From the NCBI RefSeq assembly GCF_000518745.1, contig NZ_JAEE01000008.1:85985-149984 (forward strand): a DNA stretch of 64,000 nt, read 5' to 3'. The notes below the pieces were generated by a model that saw nothing but the letters and a program-made list of their open reading frames with translations, was not told the DNA's origin and ran no database searches. A program made the translations under genes and the position numbers. Source of the stretch: Phaseolibacter flectens ATCC 12775. Its GTDB lineage: Bacteria > Pseudomonadota > Gammaproteobacteria > Enterobacterales > Enterobacteriaceae. Below, piece by piece: positions 51,470 through 60,409 of this stretch; position 1 is the first letter of the stretch; the number at the start of each line of letters is the position of its first letter.

Positions 51470-52045
51470 TTAAACCTTGACGCCATGCAGGGAGGCCAAT
51501 GCGGCCAAGCCACCCGCAAAGCCTTGACCTACCGCTTTAAATTTCCACTCGCCGTGATGACGATACAACTCACCAAATACCATGGCGGTTTCTGTGCTGG
51601 CATCTTCAGTGAGATCATAACGGGCAATTTCCGTATTGGTGTCTTCATTGACGATACGAATATAGGCGTTTGACACCATACCGAAATTTTGTTTACGTGC
51701 TTCGGCATCATAGATAGTGACTGCGAAAACGGCTTTTTGTATATCGCTGGCAACGTGATCCAAGGCAATTTTCACCTGTTCATCATCGCCATCCCCCTCA
51801 CCCGTTCGGTTATCCCCTTGATGGATCACTGAACCATCAGGACTTTGTACATGATTGAAGAAAACGAAATGCTGATCACTCAACACGTTGCCATCAGCAC
51901 CAACTAAGAATACGGAGGCATCCAGGTCAAATGACTGACCATCAGTGACGCGCGCATCCCATCCAAGACCGGCGATAACCTTTGTCATCGTTGGCGCTTC
52001 TTTCGACAGATTGACGTTACCGCCTTTTGTTAGATTAACAGCCAT
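51470..52045 (-). CDS. terE: Tellurium/stress response protein TerE
   Basis: A 191-residue TerD-domain protein. The Ca-binding motif [13 protein letters not shown] is at 77-89, with GLGWD at 26-30 and FDLDAS at 39-44. The C-terminal [23 protein letters not shown] and VSNAYIRI assign it to TerE rather than TerD. It acts in the cytosol; the family underlies tellurite, colicin and phage resistance. It is last in the minus-strand run terZ(broken)-A-B(broken)-C-D-E. AAAAGGATTTAA precedes its ATG. Confidence 0.95.
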   Translation of the reverse strand: MAVNLTKGGNVNLSKEAPTMTKVIAGLGWDARVTDGQSFDLDASVFLVGADGNVLSDQHFVFFNHVQSPDGSVIHQGDNRTGEGDGDDEQVKIALDHVASDIQKAVFAVTIYDAEARKQNFGMVSNAYIRIVNEDTNTEIARYDLTEDASTETAMVFGELYRHHGEWKFKAVGQGFAGGLAALASLHGVKV

Positions 52046-52133
52046 ATTTAAATCCTTTTAATTGTCAGCGATGACCCGATATGAAAAATCGGGTCTTGGA
52101 TTAGCAGGTCATTGTATCAATGTGTCTGTACAA

Positions 52134-52712
52134 TTAAGCTGCATTGATACCGTATTGAGCGCAGACCGAAGCGAGGCCGCCGGCATACCCTTGACCGACT
52201 GCGCGGAATTTCCACTCACCAGCATGGCGGTAAAGTTCACCAAATAGCATGGCCGTTTCAGTACTGGCATCTTCTGATAAATCGTAACGTGCGGCTTCAA
52301 TCTGACTGTCATTATTGACCAGACGGATAAAGGCGTTTGCCACTTGACCAAAAGATTGGTGGCGTGCCTGTGCATCATGGATAGTGACCACAAATACAAT
52401 TTTAGTAATTTCTTGAGGCACACGGTTTAGATCGATGATTAACGCCTCATCGTCGCCGTCTCCTTCCCCAGTGCGGTTATCACCGGTATGTGTGACTGCA
52501 CCGTCAGCCGATTTCAAATTGTTGTAAAAGATAAAATCGTTATCGTTGCGAACTTTACCTGCATCCGTCAATAAAAAAGCGGAGGCATCTAAATCAAACT
52601 CCTGACCATCGGTGGCGCGAGTATCCCAGCCAAGACCGATTTTGACGTTTTTTAGTGACGGATCCACTTTAGCAAGGGAGACATTACCGCCTTTAGAGAG
52701 AGTCACTGCCAT
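52134..52712 (-). CDS. terD: Tellurium/stress response protein TerD
   Basis: A 192-residue TerD-domain protein, 88 bases upstream of terE. GLGWD at 26-30, FDLDASAF at 39-46 and [13 protein letters not shown] at 77-89 form the calcium site. The segment [12 protein letters not shown] and the end [14 protein letters not shown] match TerD closely. In the known ter system TerC and TerD interact at the membrane. The gene appears intact. Confidence 0.95.
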   Translation of the reverse strand: MAVTLSKGGNVSLAKVDPSLKNVKIGLGWDTRATDGQEFDLDASAFLLTDAGKVRNDNDFIFYNNLKSADGAVTHTGDNRTGEGDGDDEALIIDLNRVPQEITKIVFVVTIHDAQARHQSFGQVANAFIRLVNNDSQIEAARYDLSEDASTETAMLFGELYRHAGEWKFRAVGQGYAGGLASVCAQYGINAA

Positions 52713-52785
52713 GTTGTTTTCCTCAAATCGTTATGATGAGACATACACTGTATGCCCTGTTAAACGACACGGAATCACCGCGTCC

Positions 52786-53817
52786 TTATTTTGTCTGCTC
52801 TTCTTTAGCGGGGAAAAGCAGGCTTGCTATAATTCCGATAGCCAATACTCCCATTACAACGTAAAGACTCAGGGTTGCACTGATCGCGTAGCCATGATGA
52901 AAAAAGTGTTCGGTTGCATTCAGACCCAATTTAACCGCAATAAAAAACAGTAAAACAATGACGGCTTTTTCAAGATGCACCAAATACTGTTTTAATCCCT
53001 CAAGCACGAAATACAGTGTGCGTAGGCCGAGAATGGCGAACATCATGGCACTGTAAACAATCAGAGGTTCACGGCTAACGGCGATCACCGCAGGTACCGA
53101 GTCAAAGGCAAACATCACGTCTGATAACTCAACGACGGCTAAACAGAGCAACATCGGTGTTGCATAGCGAGCGGCTTTGGATAGGCGACCAACTTGCACA
53201 TCGGCATTTTCAGGTTTTGTCAGTTCGCTATCTACCTGTTGTTGACTGATAATAAATGCATTGCCTTTTAGTTTTGGCCAGATCGGATAAATGCGCTTGA
53301 CCAAGCGATAGGCAAGGTGCTGAGAATAATCTTCAATCTCTTCTTTGTCGTCGCCACTTTTTAACATCATGATCGCAGTCCAACCGACGATCACGGCGAA
53401 AACGACTTCCACCCAAGGGCCTAAAGCCAGAAGGCTAGTACCAATGGCGACAAAAATGCCTCGGAAAACGATAGCGCCGATCACACCCCAATACAGGACC
53501 CGATGGCGGAAGTGATTCGGAATGGCAAACCAAGAGAAAATGGCCATCATTACAAACAAATTATCAACAGAAAGTACCTTTTCTAAGGCATATCCTGTGA
53601 TAAACAGACTGGCGACTTCGGCGCCATGATGGATAAATAGGAAGCCTGAAAATGCAAATGCCATCACGATCCAAAAGAGTGACCACGCTGCGGCGCTTTT
53701 CAGTGAAATCGGTTTATCATCCCGATGCATCATTAAATCGATTAAAATAGCCCCAACGGAAAGCAGCAGAAATACTGCGACAGTCTCAATGGGAAAGCCA
53801 ATGTGGGTGGATTGCAT
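52786..53817 (-). CDS. terC: Tellurium resistance membrane protein TerC
   Basis: A 343-residue integral membrane protein with about nine segments. The TerC signature LEKVLSVDNLFVM (about 78-90) and the second acidic membrane motif ELSDVMFAFDSVPAV (about 226-240) are present. Members have been linked to metal (manganese) export and to assembly of the ter membrane complex. It lies upstream of terD and downstream of the decayed terB. The gene appears intact. Confidence 0.95.
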   Translation of the reverse strand: MQSTHIGFPIETVAVFLLLSVGAILIDLMMHRDDKPISLKSAAAWSLFWIVMAFAFSGFLFIHHGAEVASLFITGYALEKVLSVDNLFVMMAIFSWFAIPNHFRHRVLYWGVIGAIVFRGIFVAIGTSLLALGPWVEVVFAVIVGWTAIMMLKSGDDKEEIEDYSQHLAYRLVKRIYPIWPKLKGNAFIISQQQVDSELTKPENADVQVGRLSKAARYATPMLLCLAVVELSDVMFAFDSVPAVIAVSREPLIVYSAMMFAILGLRTLYFVLEGLKQYLVHLEKAVIVLLFFIAVKLGLNATEHFFHHGYAISATLSLYVVMGVLAIGIIASLLFPAKEEQTK

Positions 53818-53849
53818 AGTGATTGCTCCAGGAGTTGAAAATCAGTAAC

Positions 53850-54270
53850 TTAAAGTCCAAGTACGGAATCATGATGCCGAGGGCATCAATCAGACTGCGC
53901 AGCTTGGTCTTTTCAGTTTCATCAAAATGGCCCTCGCTCTTTGCTACAGCTATACCACCACGGCATAGCTAACCGCGCTTGCTCAGGCTTGTTTTTTAAA
54001 GGCAAGGGTATGTTTCATTGCCAATCTCAATATCAAGGTTAAAAGATGCCATCAATTTATTGAAAAAGCTGATCAGTGTTATCAACCCGCCTTGGTTCAG
54101 GGAATTCATGCAGGATGCAAAGCATTTTCATCTGCACTGTGGCGGTTACTCGATATAGCAAGACGAATGCTAAGGGTAACGGTGCCTCCCAAAAGTCAGC
54201 GGTTTAGTGATTGCGACCCACCTCATTGGTCAATTTATCTAGTCTGGCAGGCGAGAACCGTTTTAGTTAA
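53850..54270 (-). pseudogene. terB: terB remnant
   Basis: Reading the minus strand from about 54260, fragments of TerB appear in order but in different frames with stops: LDKLTNEVGRN, then GGTVTLSIRLAISSN, then FFNKLMASFNLDIEIGN, and finally GIAVAKSEGHFDETEKTKL. Each matches the corresponding TerB segment (LTRQVGR, QGTVAVCARIAVAS, FFNKLVGSFEFDFEIG, GIAVAKSDGDFDPDEK as I recall them). At least three frameshifts or stops separate them. It occupies the normal terB place between terA and terC. No functional TerB can be made. Confidence 0.88.
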
Positions 54271-54299
54271 TTAAAAAACAGATCGCTTTGCTTTGGGAT

Positions 54300-55475
54300 C
54301 TATTTTGAACCCGCTTTCCAACGGAAACCCCACCCGAAAGCCTGATCCAATGCCTGATGGCCACTGAAATACTGGTTAATACGTTCCACACGGATCCCCC
54401 CCTTATCATTGACCAATCGTGCAATGGCGCACATATTTTTTTTGTTGTTGCCCTCAGACAGAACCGTTTCAACAGGCGGTTGCTCTGGTACATGGAGGGT
54501 AACAACGGCATCGGTATTTTCCCAACTTGGTACACCGTCATAAATAAAAGCAAAGATCAGTACTTCGCTGATCTTGTTCCATGCAGTACCATTAATATGG
54601 ATCCATTCGCCACGACTGATTGCGCCTGTCCGATCGTCACCTTGCAGTTCAACATAGGGGGCATTGCTAAAGTGGCCGAATTTCCCCCCGAGTGCTTGAA
54701 CGATCGTTTGATCGCCGTTGTGTAATTTCACAAAGGCGGCAAGATCCAAATCGATCCCTTTATTGTGCTTGAAAATGCCTTTAAATAAGCCGCCTTTACT
54801 TGGATTACCGTGCTGATTCCAGTTGAGATTGACGCGGATCTGACCATAATCGTCTTGCTTTTTCAGACTAATCGACGGTGTCTCTTTGGTCAGGCTCACC
54901 TTGCGAAGATTGACTGAAGCGGTCGGTATTGGTGCCGAGGTCAATTGAGGCAGCGGCGGCGCACTTGAATTTGGGTGATCTGCAATCTCGATGCCGAAGT
55001 GTTCCGCCAACGGCTTAAGACCGCCGTGAAAATCTTGAGAGACGAAGCGGAATTTCCACTCATGCTGACGGCGATATAACTCACCAAGGATCAGCGCAGC
55101 TTCACGGCGGTCAGTTAATTCGATGTCACCCCGCAATAGAACCTTGCCCTGTGCTTCGATTTGGATACTGAGGTAGTCGAGTTGAGCAACGGTCTTTCCT
55201 GTGTCACAGGTCGCAGTAAAGGCGATTTTTTGCACATCCTGCTGAAGTCGCGGTAGATTAACGGTAAACAGTGCTTCGTGGCTCGATAATGCGCTAAGAC
55301 TGAGGGTATGGTCATCATTATCACGTTGACCGTAGAAAATCATATCCAGATCACCCCGCACTTTACCCGTGTCATAGAGTCGGAAAGCGCTGATATCAAC
55401 GGGTTTAGCTGAAGCAATACGAACCACCAGTGAGTCGTAAGGAACAGGCGCGTTGCCTCCTGGCATCATATTCAT
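54300..55475 (-). CDS. terA: Tellurium resistance protein TerA
   Basis: A 391-residue protein with an N-terminal degenerate TerD-like domain (about 1-165, with VDISAFRLYDTGKVRGDLDM and GELYRRQHEWKFRFVSQDF). A Pro-rich linker (about 175-190) and a TerA-specific C-terminal domain follow (GIDLDLAAF, LQGDDRTGA, then YFSGHQALDQAFGWGFRW). ATG 55475 (MNMMPGGNAPVP) follows AGGGA and fits the family; the frame is open 33 codons further. In a normal cluster terZ precedes and terB follows; both are broken here. Confidence 0.92.
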   Translation of the reverse strand: MNMMPGGNAPVPYDSLVVRIASAKPVDISAFRLYDTGKVRGDLDMIFYGQRDNDDHTLSLSALSSHEALFTVNLPRLQQDVQKIAFTATCDTGKTVAQLDYLSIQIEAQGKVLLRGDIELTDRREAALILGELYRRQHEWKFRFVSQDFHGGLKPLAEHFGIEIADHPNSSAPPLPQLTSAPIPTASVNLRKVSLTKETPSISLKKQDDYGQIRVNLNWNQHGNPSKGGLFKGIFKHNKGIDLDLAAFVKLHNGDQTIVQALGGKFGHFSNAPYVELQGDDRTGAISRGEWIHINGTAWNKISEVLIFAFIYDGVPSWENTDAVVTLHVPEQPPVETVLSEGNNKKNMCAIARLVNDKGGIRVERINQYFSGHQALDQAFGWGFRWKAGSK

Positions 55476-55648
55476 CAATGAGTTTCCCTTTGGATCGTGC
55501 CGTGTGGATCCTGAGTGGAGAGGTCTGGCGACCACTTGCACAGTATTAATCGAAGAAATTGCCGAGTAAAACACACGATGAGACGATGCTTACGTTTTAC
55601 CTGGCATAACCACGTGAGCGTGTATGTCTTGTTTACGCTGTTTGTTTG

Positions 55649-55813
55649 CAGGGCGCGGGTATCAGGGGCAAGGTGTTTGCTCTTGTCAAGACACAGGTCA
55701 ACTAATCCCTTTTTATTGACGTGTTGCCCGCTGAAGCACAAATGAAGGCGGGCCATGCGGTGGTGGGGGGTAACCCAAGAAATCGTCTGATTATTACTCA
55801 AAGATACCATCAT
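55649..55813 (-). pseudogene. terZ: terZ remnant
   Basis: On the minus strand, AAGGGG then ATGATG starts MMVSLSNNQTISW, matching the TerZ N-terminus (MVSLSKNQTVSL). RLHLCFSG follows where TerZ has RLRLGLGW, then LVDLCLDKSKHLAPDT resembles DLDASCVLLD...DT. A large part between and after these segments is deleted, including the [13 protein letters not shown] site. The shortened frame runs on to 55475, where terA begins. The start region with its ribosome-binding site is thus preserved in front of a dead gene. Confidence 0.7.
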
Positions 55814-56104
55814 ATCCCCTTGCTGATTGGTGTTTTGACTGGGGTAAAATCGTCGATTTTTTTAAAGCAAGGGAATCATAACATGATATTGTTAGCAAGC
55901 AAGGCAACAATCATGATTCACGAGATTTATTTTTTATCTCATTGTTTTATATGTAAATAAATCACAAATTATTTTTATTTAGGTGATGTCGGAGGTAAAA
56001 TATTACTGAGCTTTTTGTTTCATTGAGGCACGATAATGGGCTTGATTAATAGTGAAGTTGAGTGACTTTCACTGTATCTCAACATCCTCTAGAGTCTTAG
56101 CAAA

Positions 56105-56227
56105 AAACGTGCTGGGGAATGGATTGCTTTTCAGTTCACGGCGTTGGGTGATGTGGGTCTCTCACTGCCATCGTGGCAAATAAATGGAGTCAATCACTGG
56201 GATGACAACGGCGTGAGTTTAGACTGA
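56105..56227 (+). pseudogene. Possible terX (TerD-domain) 3' fragment
   Basis: A 40-codon frame reading KRAGEWIAFQFTALGDVGLSLPSW before a stop. GEW followed by a hydrophobic strand and xALG resembles the end of TerD-domain proteins (HxGEWKFxAxG), and terX lies next to terY and terW in known clusters. There is no start and no calcium site. The identification is tentative. Confidence 0.4.
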
Positions 56228-56357
56228 GTGTCAGAGGGGGATAAGCTTCAATTGGCAGAGAATAGCTCCAGTAATGCGCATCATCAGTTAGAAAATCCTC
56301 TTTTTTTCCATCGTTAAGCGGAGGGCCGATCCGTTTATAAGGTGCAGTCAATGGCGG

Positions 56358-56482
56358 GACTGGCTATACTACTCAAAAAGCAGGTATGACCGGCGTACCG
56401 TCTTGCTTAGTGTGGGTTGCAATGATTTTATGAGACTGATGTCCTCTCCAAACAGTCTGGTACGTTATTGCAGAACGATTGA
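56358..56482 (+). pseudogene. Probable terY (vWA) remnant
   Basis: The plus strand reads DWLYYSKSRYDRRTVLLSVG, continuing CNDF. A frameshift then gives ETDVLSKQSGTLLQND and a stop. These match successive segments of TerY (DDWRKGADEFHKRRTGMVVACAAG and GADTSVLKQISESVVQLD as I recall them), the von Willebrand A protein encoded beside terW. The metal-ion-adhesion site DxSxS lies upstream in TerY and is not found here. Confidence 0.6.
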
Positions 56483-56880
56483 CCGACTGATAAAACGGTG
56501 CCTGTTACGGTTTACCTCTTGTGGCAGCGAGTTGGTTGCACTGAACTGCGGTAAAACCGATAACATGTTTTTACTCGGATGGCAGTGGCTTCAAGATTTG
56601 TTGTCCTGTCTGCGAGCTAACACGATGACGACGGTTTATCCTACTCTCTGCAACCGTACGTTCAGACGTTGATGTTTTGGTAACGGCTGTGCATAAGATG
56701 GCTCTACCAATGATAAAAGCGTCTTGGCTGTTTTTTACAATCTCAGGAGGCCGATCCGTCCTTGCGACAGGGTGTAATGGCATTGCTTGCGGCAAAGAGT
56801 GCGGTATCGCTTTGCTGTTTGATTATGTACTTTTAGCTTCACACCAGTGAGGCAGAGAATTGACTGCAATAAGGTGTACT
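56483..56880. other. Gap between terY remnant and terW
   Basis: About 400 bases with no intact gene. One frame (56403-56672) is open but spans the frameshifted terY region and has no start signals. It is probably further terY-derived or inserted DNA plus the terW promoter. Confidence 0.4.
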
Positions 56881-57333
56881 ATGACGATGAGTCCGAAACA
56901 GTACCGACAGTACAAATTGATCATGTTACTGAGTACAGGTAAACCCGTGCATAGGGATACGCTTTTTCAGGAGATGGCATGTTCCGAACCGACATTTATG
57001 CGTGATCTTAGGGAAGTAAGAGAAGAATTTCAGGCTGATATTAAATTCCACAAAGCGAGCAATCACTACCAGTTGATTTCAAAAGGGACATTGACAAGCA
57101 AACTGGTCAGATATATACGAGATGTGCTTGCTGCCCGTGAGCAAAGTAACCAAACGTTGAAAACTTCAGCAGGCGTGATTTTGGATAAATATGGTAAGAA
57201 ACCCATCTCGCTTTCACTGTGTCTTGCTGTCATTCGTAAAATTGACAGCCATGCGATAGCCACAGGATTGAATCGAAGCCAAGTCGTAGAATGGTTAGCG
57301 GATCAAATGTTGCCAATGAATAACAAGAGATAG
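56881..57333 (+). CDS. terW: Ter cluster regulator TerW
   Basis: A 150-residue protein with an N-terminal winged-helix-like domain (about 1-70: KLIMLLSTGKPV, then CSEPTFMRDLREVREEF) and a C-terminal part (GVILDKYGKKPISLSLCLAVIRKID). Both parts match TerW, reported to bind the promoter region of the terZABCDE operon. AAGG at 56871-56874 fixes ATG 56881. It is divergent from the terA-E run, about 1.4 kb away, with remnants of terX/terY between. It appears intact, so the regulator outlived several of its partners. Confidence 0.82.
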   Translation: MTMSPKQYRQYKLIMLLSTGKPVHRDTLFQEMACSEPTFMRDLREVREEFQADIKFHKASNHYQLISKGTLTSKLVRYIRDVLAAREQSNQTLKTSAGVILDKYGKKPISLSLCLAVIRKIDSHAIATGLNRSQVVEWLADQMLPMNNKR

Positions 57334-57415
57334 GCAAGGGATCTGCTCTTTACCCTCACTGTATGGTATTGAATCGAAATAGAGAGGTGTTTGCAAACAA
57401 TTGAGCCTTTTTTTA

Positions 57416-57601
57416 TTATGGTGACAGGCAAGTTACCTGGTGCAGCTGATCCTCTTCTCTGCCTTTTACTTGTTTAGGCAGACTGTTTCGTACAATAACA
57501 CGTATCTGGGGTTCAGCTGCGTTATCCACCATATCGACGATATTCAATTGTTTATCAATAATATTTTCGGCGGTCAAATAAACCTTGACGATGACAATTT
57601 C
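57416..57601 (-). pseudogene. Possible 3' remnant of an unidentified gene
   Basis: A 61-codon minus-strand frame follows an in-frame stop at 57602. It reads like protein: EIVIVKVYLTAENIIDKQLN, then PQIRVIVRNSLPKQVKG. It lacks a start codon at a sensible place and is followed by a T-rich tract. I cannot name the family. Confidence 0.3.
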
Positions 57602-58542
57602 TCAGCGGTTGTATCATGAGACTGATGGCAGTTTAATGATGTGTTCAGAGAAAAAAGCGATCAATAAAAAAAGGTGAATCAATCCATTACATGTTCTTAT
57701 CAAGATACTGCGGCCTAGTTCAGCGATCTATTTAAATTGGAGTTAACACGATCTGATTGTTATATTAATTCGTAATAATGAATGAGACGCGATCTTCCAG
57801 ACCAAACTTCATGTCATGTTAAAACGAGAGAAGGCCGACCTGTCATGCATGCAATCGGGCAAAATAGGTAAAACGATAACATCGATCAATGATCGAAGAT
57901 CGATTATTTGGAATAGCAGCGTTATTTTCTGTAAATTATAACTGCGAACAATGAATCAATAAGCGGTAAGCCGTGCAGCCATCTTAATCATCCAATCGCC
58001 CTTGCTCAATCCCCACTGACCACGCTCTTATGGTTCTAATGCAGCAATCTATCAATATATTAATGTACCCAAAAGGGGAGCAGTGGTGAGAGATAGGCGC
58101 TAAATGGGGGAACGTGCTATTCGTTCTGCCTTATTTATTCACTCGTGATTATCCATTATTTAGCCAATATGTTAAATGATCCACGCTGAGGGCTTTCCTA
58201 TTATTATTGATACTATTCTGGAATAATCTTATTTACTCTGCCACGTGGTTACTGGGTTCTTTATCTGGACAGTCGGGCAAGAAAACCGGGAATGATCGTA
58301 ATACAGTCAGTTGTAACTTGTTATTGTCACTGGATCGAGTAGTTATGATAAAAGGTATCACGGTGAATAAGAAATAAATAAGAGGATCATTCCATCAATA
58401 TAAATAAATCGCGTCCGATTATTGCCAGAAAATAAATGAAAAAAAATCTAGATGATTCTGAAATAATAATTAAATCCCTTTTTTTTATTGCCAAGATAAA
58501 TAATAGTCAGCAGAATACGCCGAAATCGACATAATTTGAAAC

Positions 58543-58582
58543 GATTAGCTTACACTTGCTTTGATTAACTTACACTTGCTTA
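58543..58582 (+). repeat. 20-bp tandem duplication before tpsB
   Basis: GATTARCTTACACTTGCTT occurs at 58543-58561 and again at 58563-58581, differing at one base, with a 20-bp period (about two helical turns). It lies 16 bases before the tpsB ATG, in the promoter/leader. It could be paired binding sites on one DNA face, or a simple duplication. Confidence 0.75.
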
Positions 58583-58596
58583 TTTCAGGTTCGGTG

Positions 58597-60306
58597 ATGG
58601 CTGCGTTTATTCGTGTAGTACGACATACCTCTTATTTTATTCTCTGCGTTTGTGCCATCGGCAAGTCAACGGCTGAAACCATTAAGCCTGAACCGTTATT
58701 ACGGCAAGGTGATCAACAACTGATCCGTCAGCAGCAGCGCCAAGATGCATTGCAACAACAACTCACGCCAGAGCCCCCCGATGTGCGGCTCGCGTCCCCG
58801 ACCCCCGACGGCAGTCGCCTGCAGTTTGCTAAAGAACACCCCTGTTTTTTAATCAAACAGGTGATTTTGGACGGGCAACAGACACTGCCGACGTGGTTAT
58901 CCTTGCCACGTCTCACCCGTCAAGCCCAAGGGCAGTGCATTGGGGTGAAAGGGGTCAACCAACTGATGAGTGCATTACAAAATCGCATCATCGGCCATGG
59001 TTTTATCACCACCCGAGTCTTGGCACCGCGTCAAAGTTTGAAGCAGGGGATCTTACGATTAACGATCCTGCCTGGGATGATCCAAGCTGTCCGGTTGACG
59101 CCCGGCAGTGATGATCGTCTGATGCTCTTCAGTGCCTTTCCCGCCCATGCTGGGCAGCGTTTAGATCTGCGCGACATTGAGCAGGGATTAGAAAACCTGC
59201 AACGCCTGCCGACGGTTCAAGCGGAAATGAACATCCAGCCGGGCGACAAGCCTGGGCAAAGCATTATCGCCATCACCCGCAAACAGTCGCGTCTTTGGCG
59301 GTTGGAGGCCAGCTTGGACGATTCAGGCAGCCGAGCCACCGGTCGCTATCAGGGCGGACTAACGCTCTCCCTAGATAACCCGCTCTCTCTCAGTGATCTT
59401 GCCTATCTCTCCGTGAGTCACGACTTACAAAAAGGTCGGGAAAAAGGCACCCGCAACGTCACGGGTTACTACTCGCTGCCCTTGGGTTACTGGTTACTCT
59501 CCGTCACGGGCAGTGATTACCATTATCACCAGACAGTGTCAGGCTTAAATGGTGATTACCGTTACAGTGGTAACAGTAAAATGGCCGATCTGCAAGTGAG
59601 CCGCGTGTTGCACCGTAATGCCACCCAGAAAACCAGCTTCAGTTACGATCTGCTGGTGCGGGAATCGGGCAATGCCATTAACCGAACAAACATTGACGTG
59701 CAACACCGGCAAACTAGCGCATGGCGATTAGGTTTACAGCATCGCCATTATATCGGTACAGCCACGCTCGATCTTTCAGGAAGCTATCAACATGGCACGC
59801 GCTGGTTTGGCGCGCAGCCCGCACCGGAAGAAGTCATGGGCGATGGCACCGCGATTGCACGTATAGCACAGTTATCCGCCCAGCTAACCCAACCCTTCAC
59901 GCTAATGGCACAGTCATGGAGTTACAGCCTACAGTATCAACGCCAGATCACTGATGATGCGCTGACACCCCAGGATCAATTCGCTATCGGTAGCCGCTGG
60001 AGTGTCCGAGGCTTTGATGGTGAACGTTCGTTAAATGCCAGTCGAGGCTGGTATCTGCGTAACGAACTCAGTTGGATAACGCCACTTCCAAACCAAGCCT
60101 TGTACCTTGGTATTGACTATGGGGAAGTCGGCGGCAAGGGCAAAGACCAGCTGGTAGGCACTCATCTTGCCGGCGCAGTTATTGGCTTACGCGGGCAATG
60201 GTTACACACCAATTACGATCTCTTTGCAGGCACACCGCTATCACGACCAGAGGGATTCAAAACCAGCAAAGAGAATCTAGGTTTTACCCTCAGCTGGAGC
60301 TATTAA
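58597..60306 (+). CDS. Two-partner secretion outer-membrane transporter (TpsB)
   Basis: A 569-residue Omp85-superfamily transporter of the ShlB/FhaC/HecB/CdiB type. A signal peptide (about 1-26) is followed by a Gln-rich N-terminal helix region (about 40-60: RQQQRQDALQQQL), two POTRA domains (about 85-245, with VNQLMSALQNRIIGHGFITTRV in the first), then a 16-strand barrel. The barrel has the conserved lid-loop motif VRGF near residue 470 and ends in a C-terminal aromatic Tyr. ATG 58597 has CAGG upstream; the 12-codon upstream extension overlaps the repeat. It pairs with the exoprotein gene 103 bases downstream. Confidence 0.93.
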   Translation: MAAFIRVVRHTSYFILCVCAIGKSTAETIKPEPLLRQGDQQLIRQQQRQDALQQQLTPEPPDVRLASPTPDGSRLQFAKEHPCFLIKQVILDGQQTLPTWLSLPRLTRQAQGQCIGVKGVNQLMSALQNRIIGHGFITTRVLAPRQSLKQGILRLTILPGMIQAVRLTPGSDDRLMLFSAFPAHAGQRLDLRDIEQGLENLQRLPTVQAEMNIQPGDKPGQSIIAITRKQSRLWRLEASLDDSGSRATGRYQGGLTLSLDNPLSLSDLAYLSVSHDLQKGREKGTRNVTGYYSLPLGYWLLSVTGSDYHYHQTVSGLNGDYRYSGNSKMADLQVSRVLHRNATQKTSFSYDLLVRESGNAINRTNIDVQHRQTSAWRLGLQHRHYIGTATLDLSGSYQHGTRWFGAQPAPEEVMGDGTAIARIAQLSAQLTQPFTLMAQSWSYSLQYQRQITDDALTPQDQFAIGSRWSVRGFDGERSLNASRGWYLRNELSWITPLPNQALYLGIDYGEVGGKGKDQLVGTHLAGAVIGLRGQWLHTNYDLFAGTPLSRPEGFKTSKENLGFTLSWSY

Positions 60307-60409
60307 CTAAAAAACAATACCGCTTCAGGCAGTGAGAAATAATAGAGTAAAACGCAAGCAAGCTTAGCACTCACCGGCATAGCGTATCGAGAACAAGCAA
60401 GGACAGGGT

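Larger units (their letters stand above)
57334..58596. other. AT-rich gene-poor region upstream of tpsB
   Basis: About 1.26 kb without an intact gene, markedly AT-rich toward the tpsB end. It contains the minus-strand frame at 57416-57601 and a 20-bp tandem duplication at 58543-58582. Such DNA often carries promoters silenced by H-NS-type proteins; this is inference from composition only. Confidence 0.5.

Noticed and set aside
53818..54299. Treating the terA-terC gap as plain intergenic DNA
   Set aside because: Translation of the minus strand shows ordered TerB segments, so it is annotated as a pseudogene instead.
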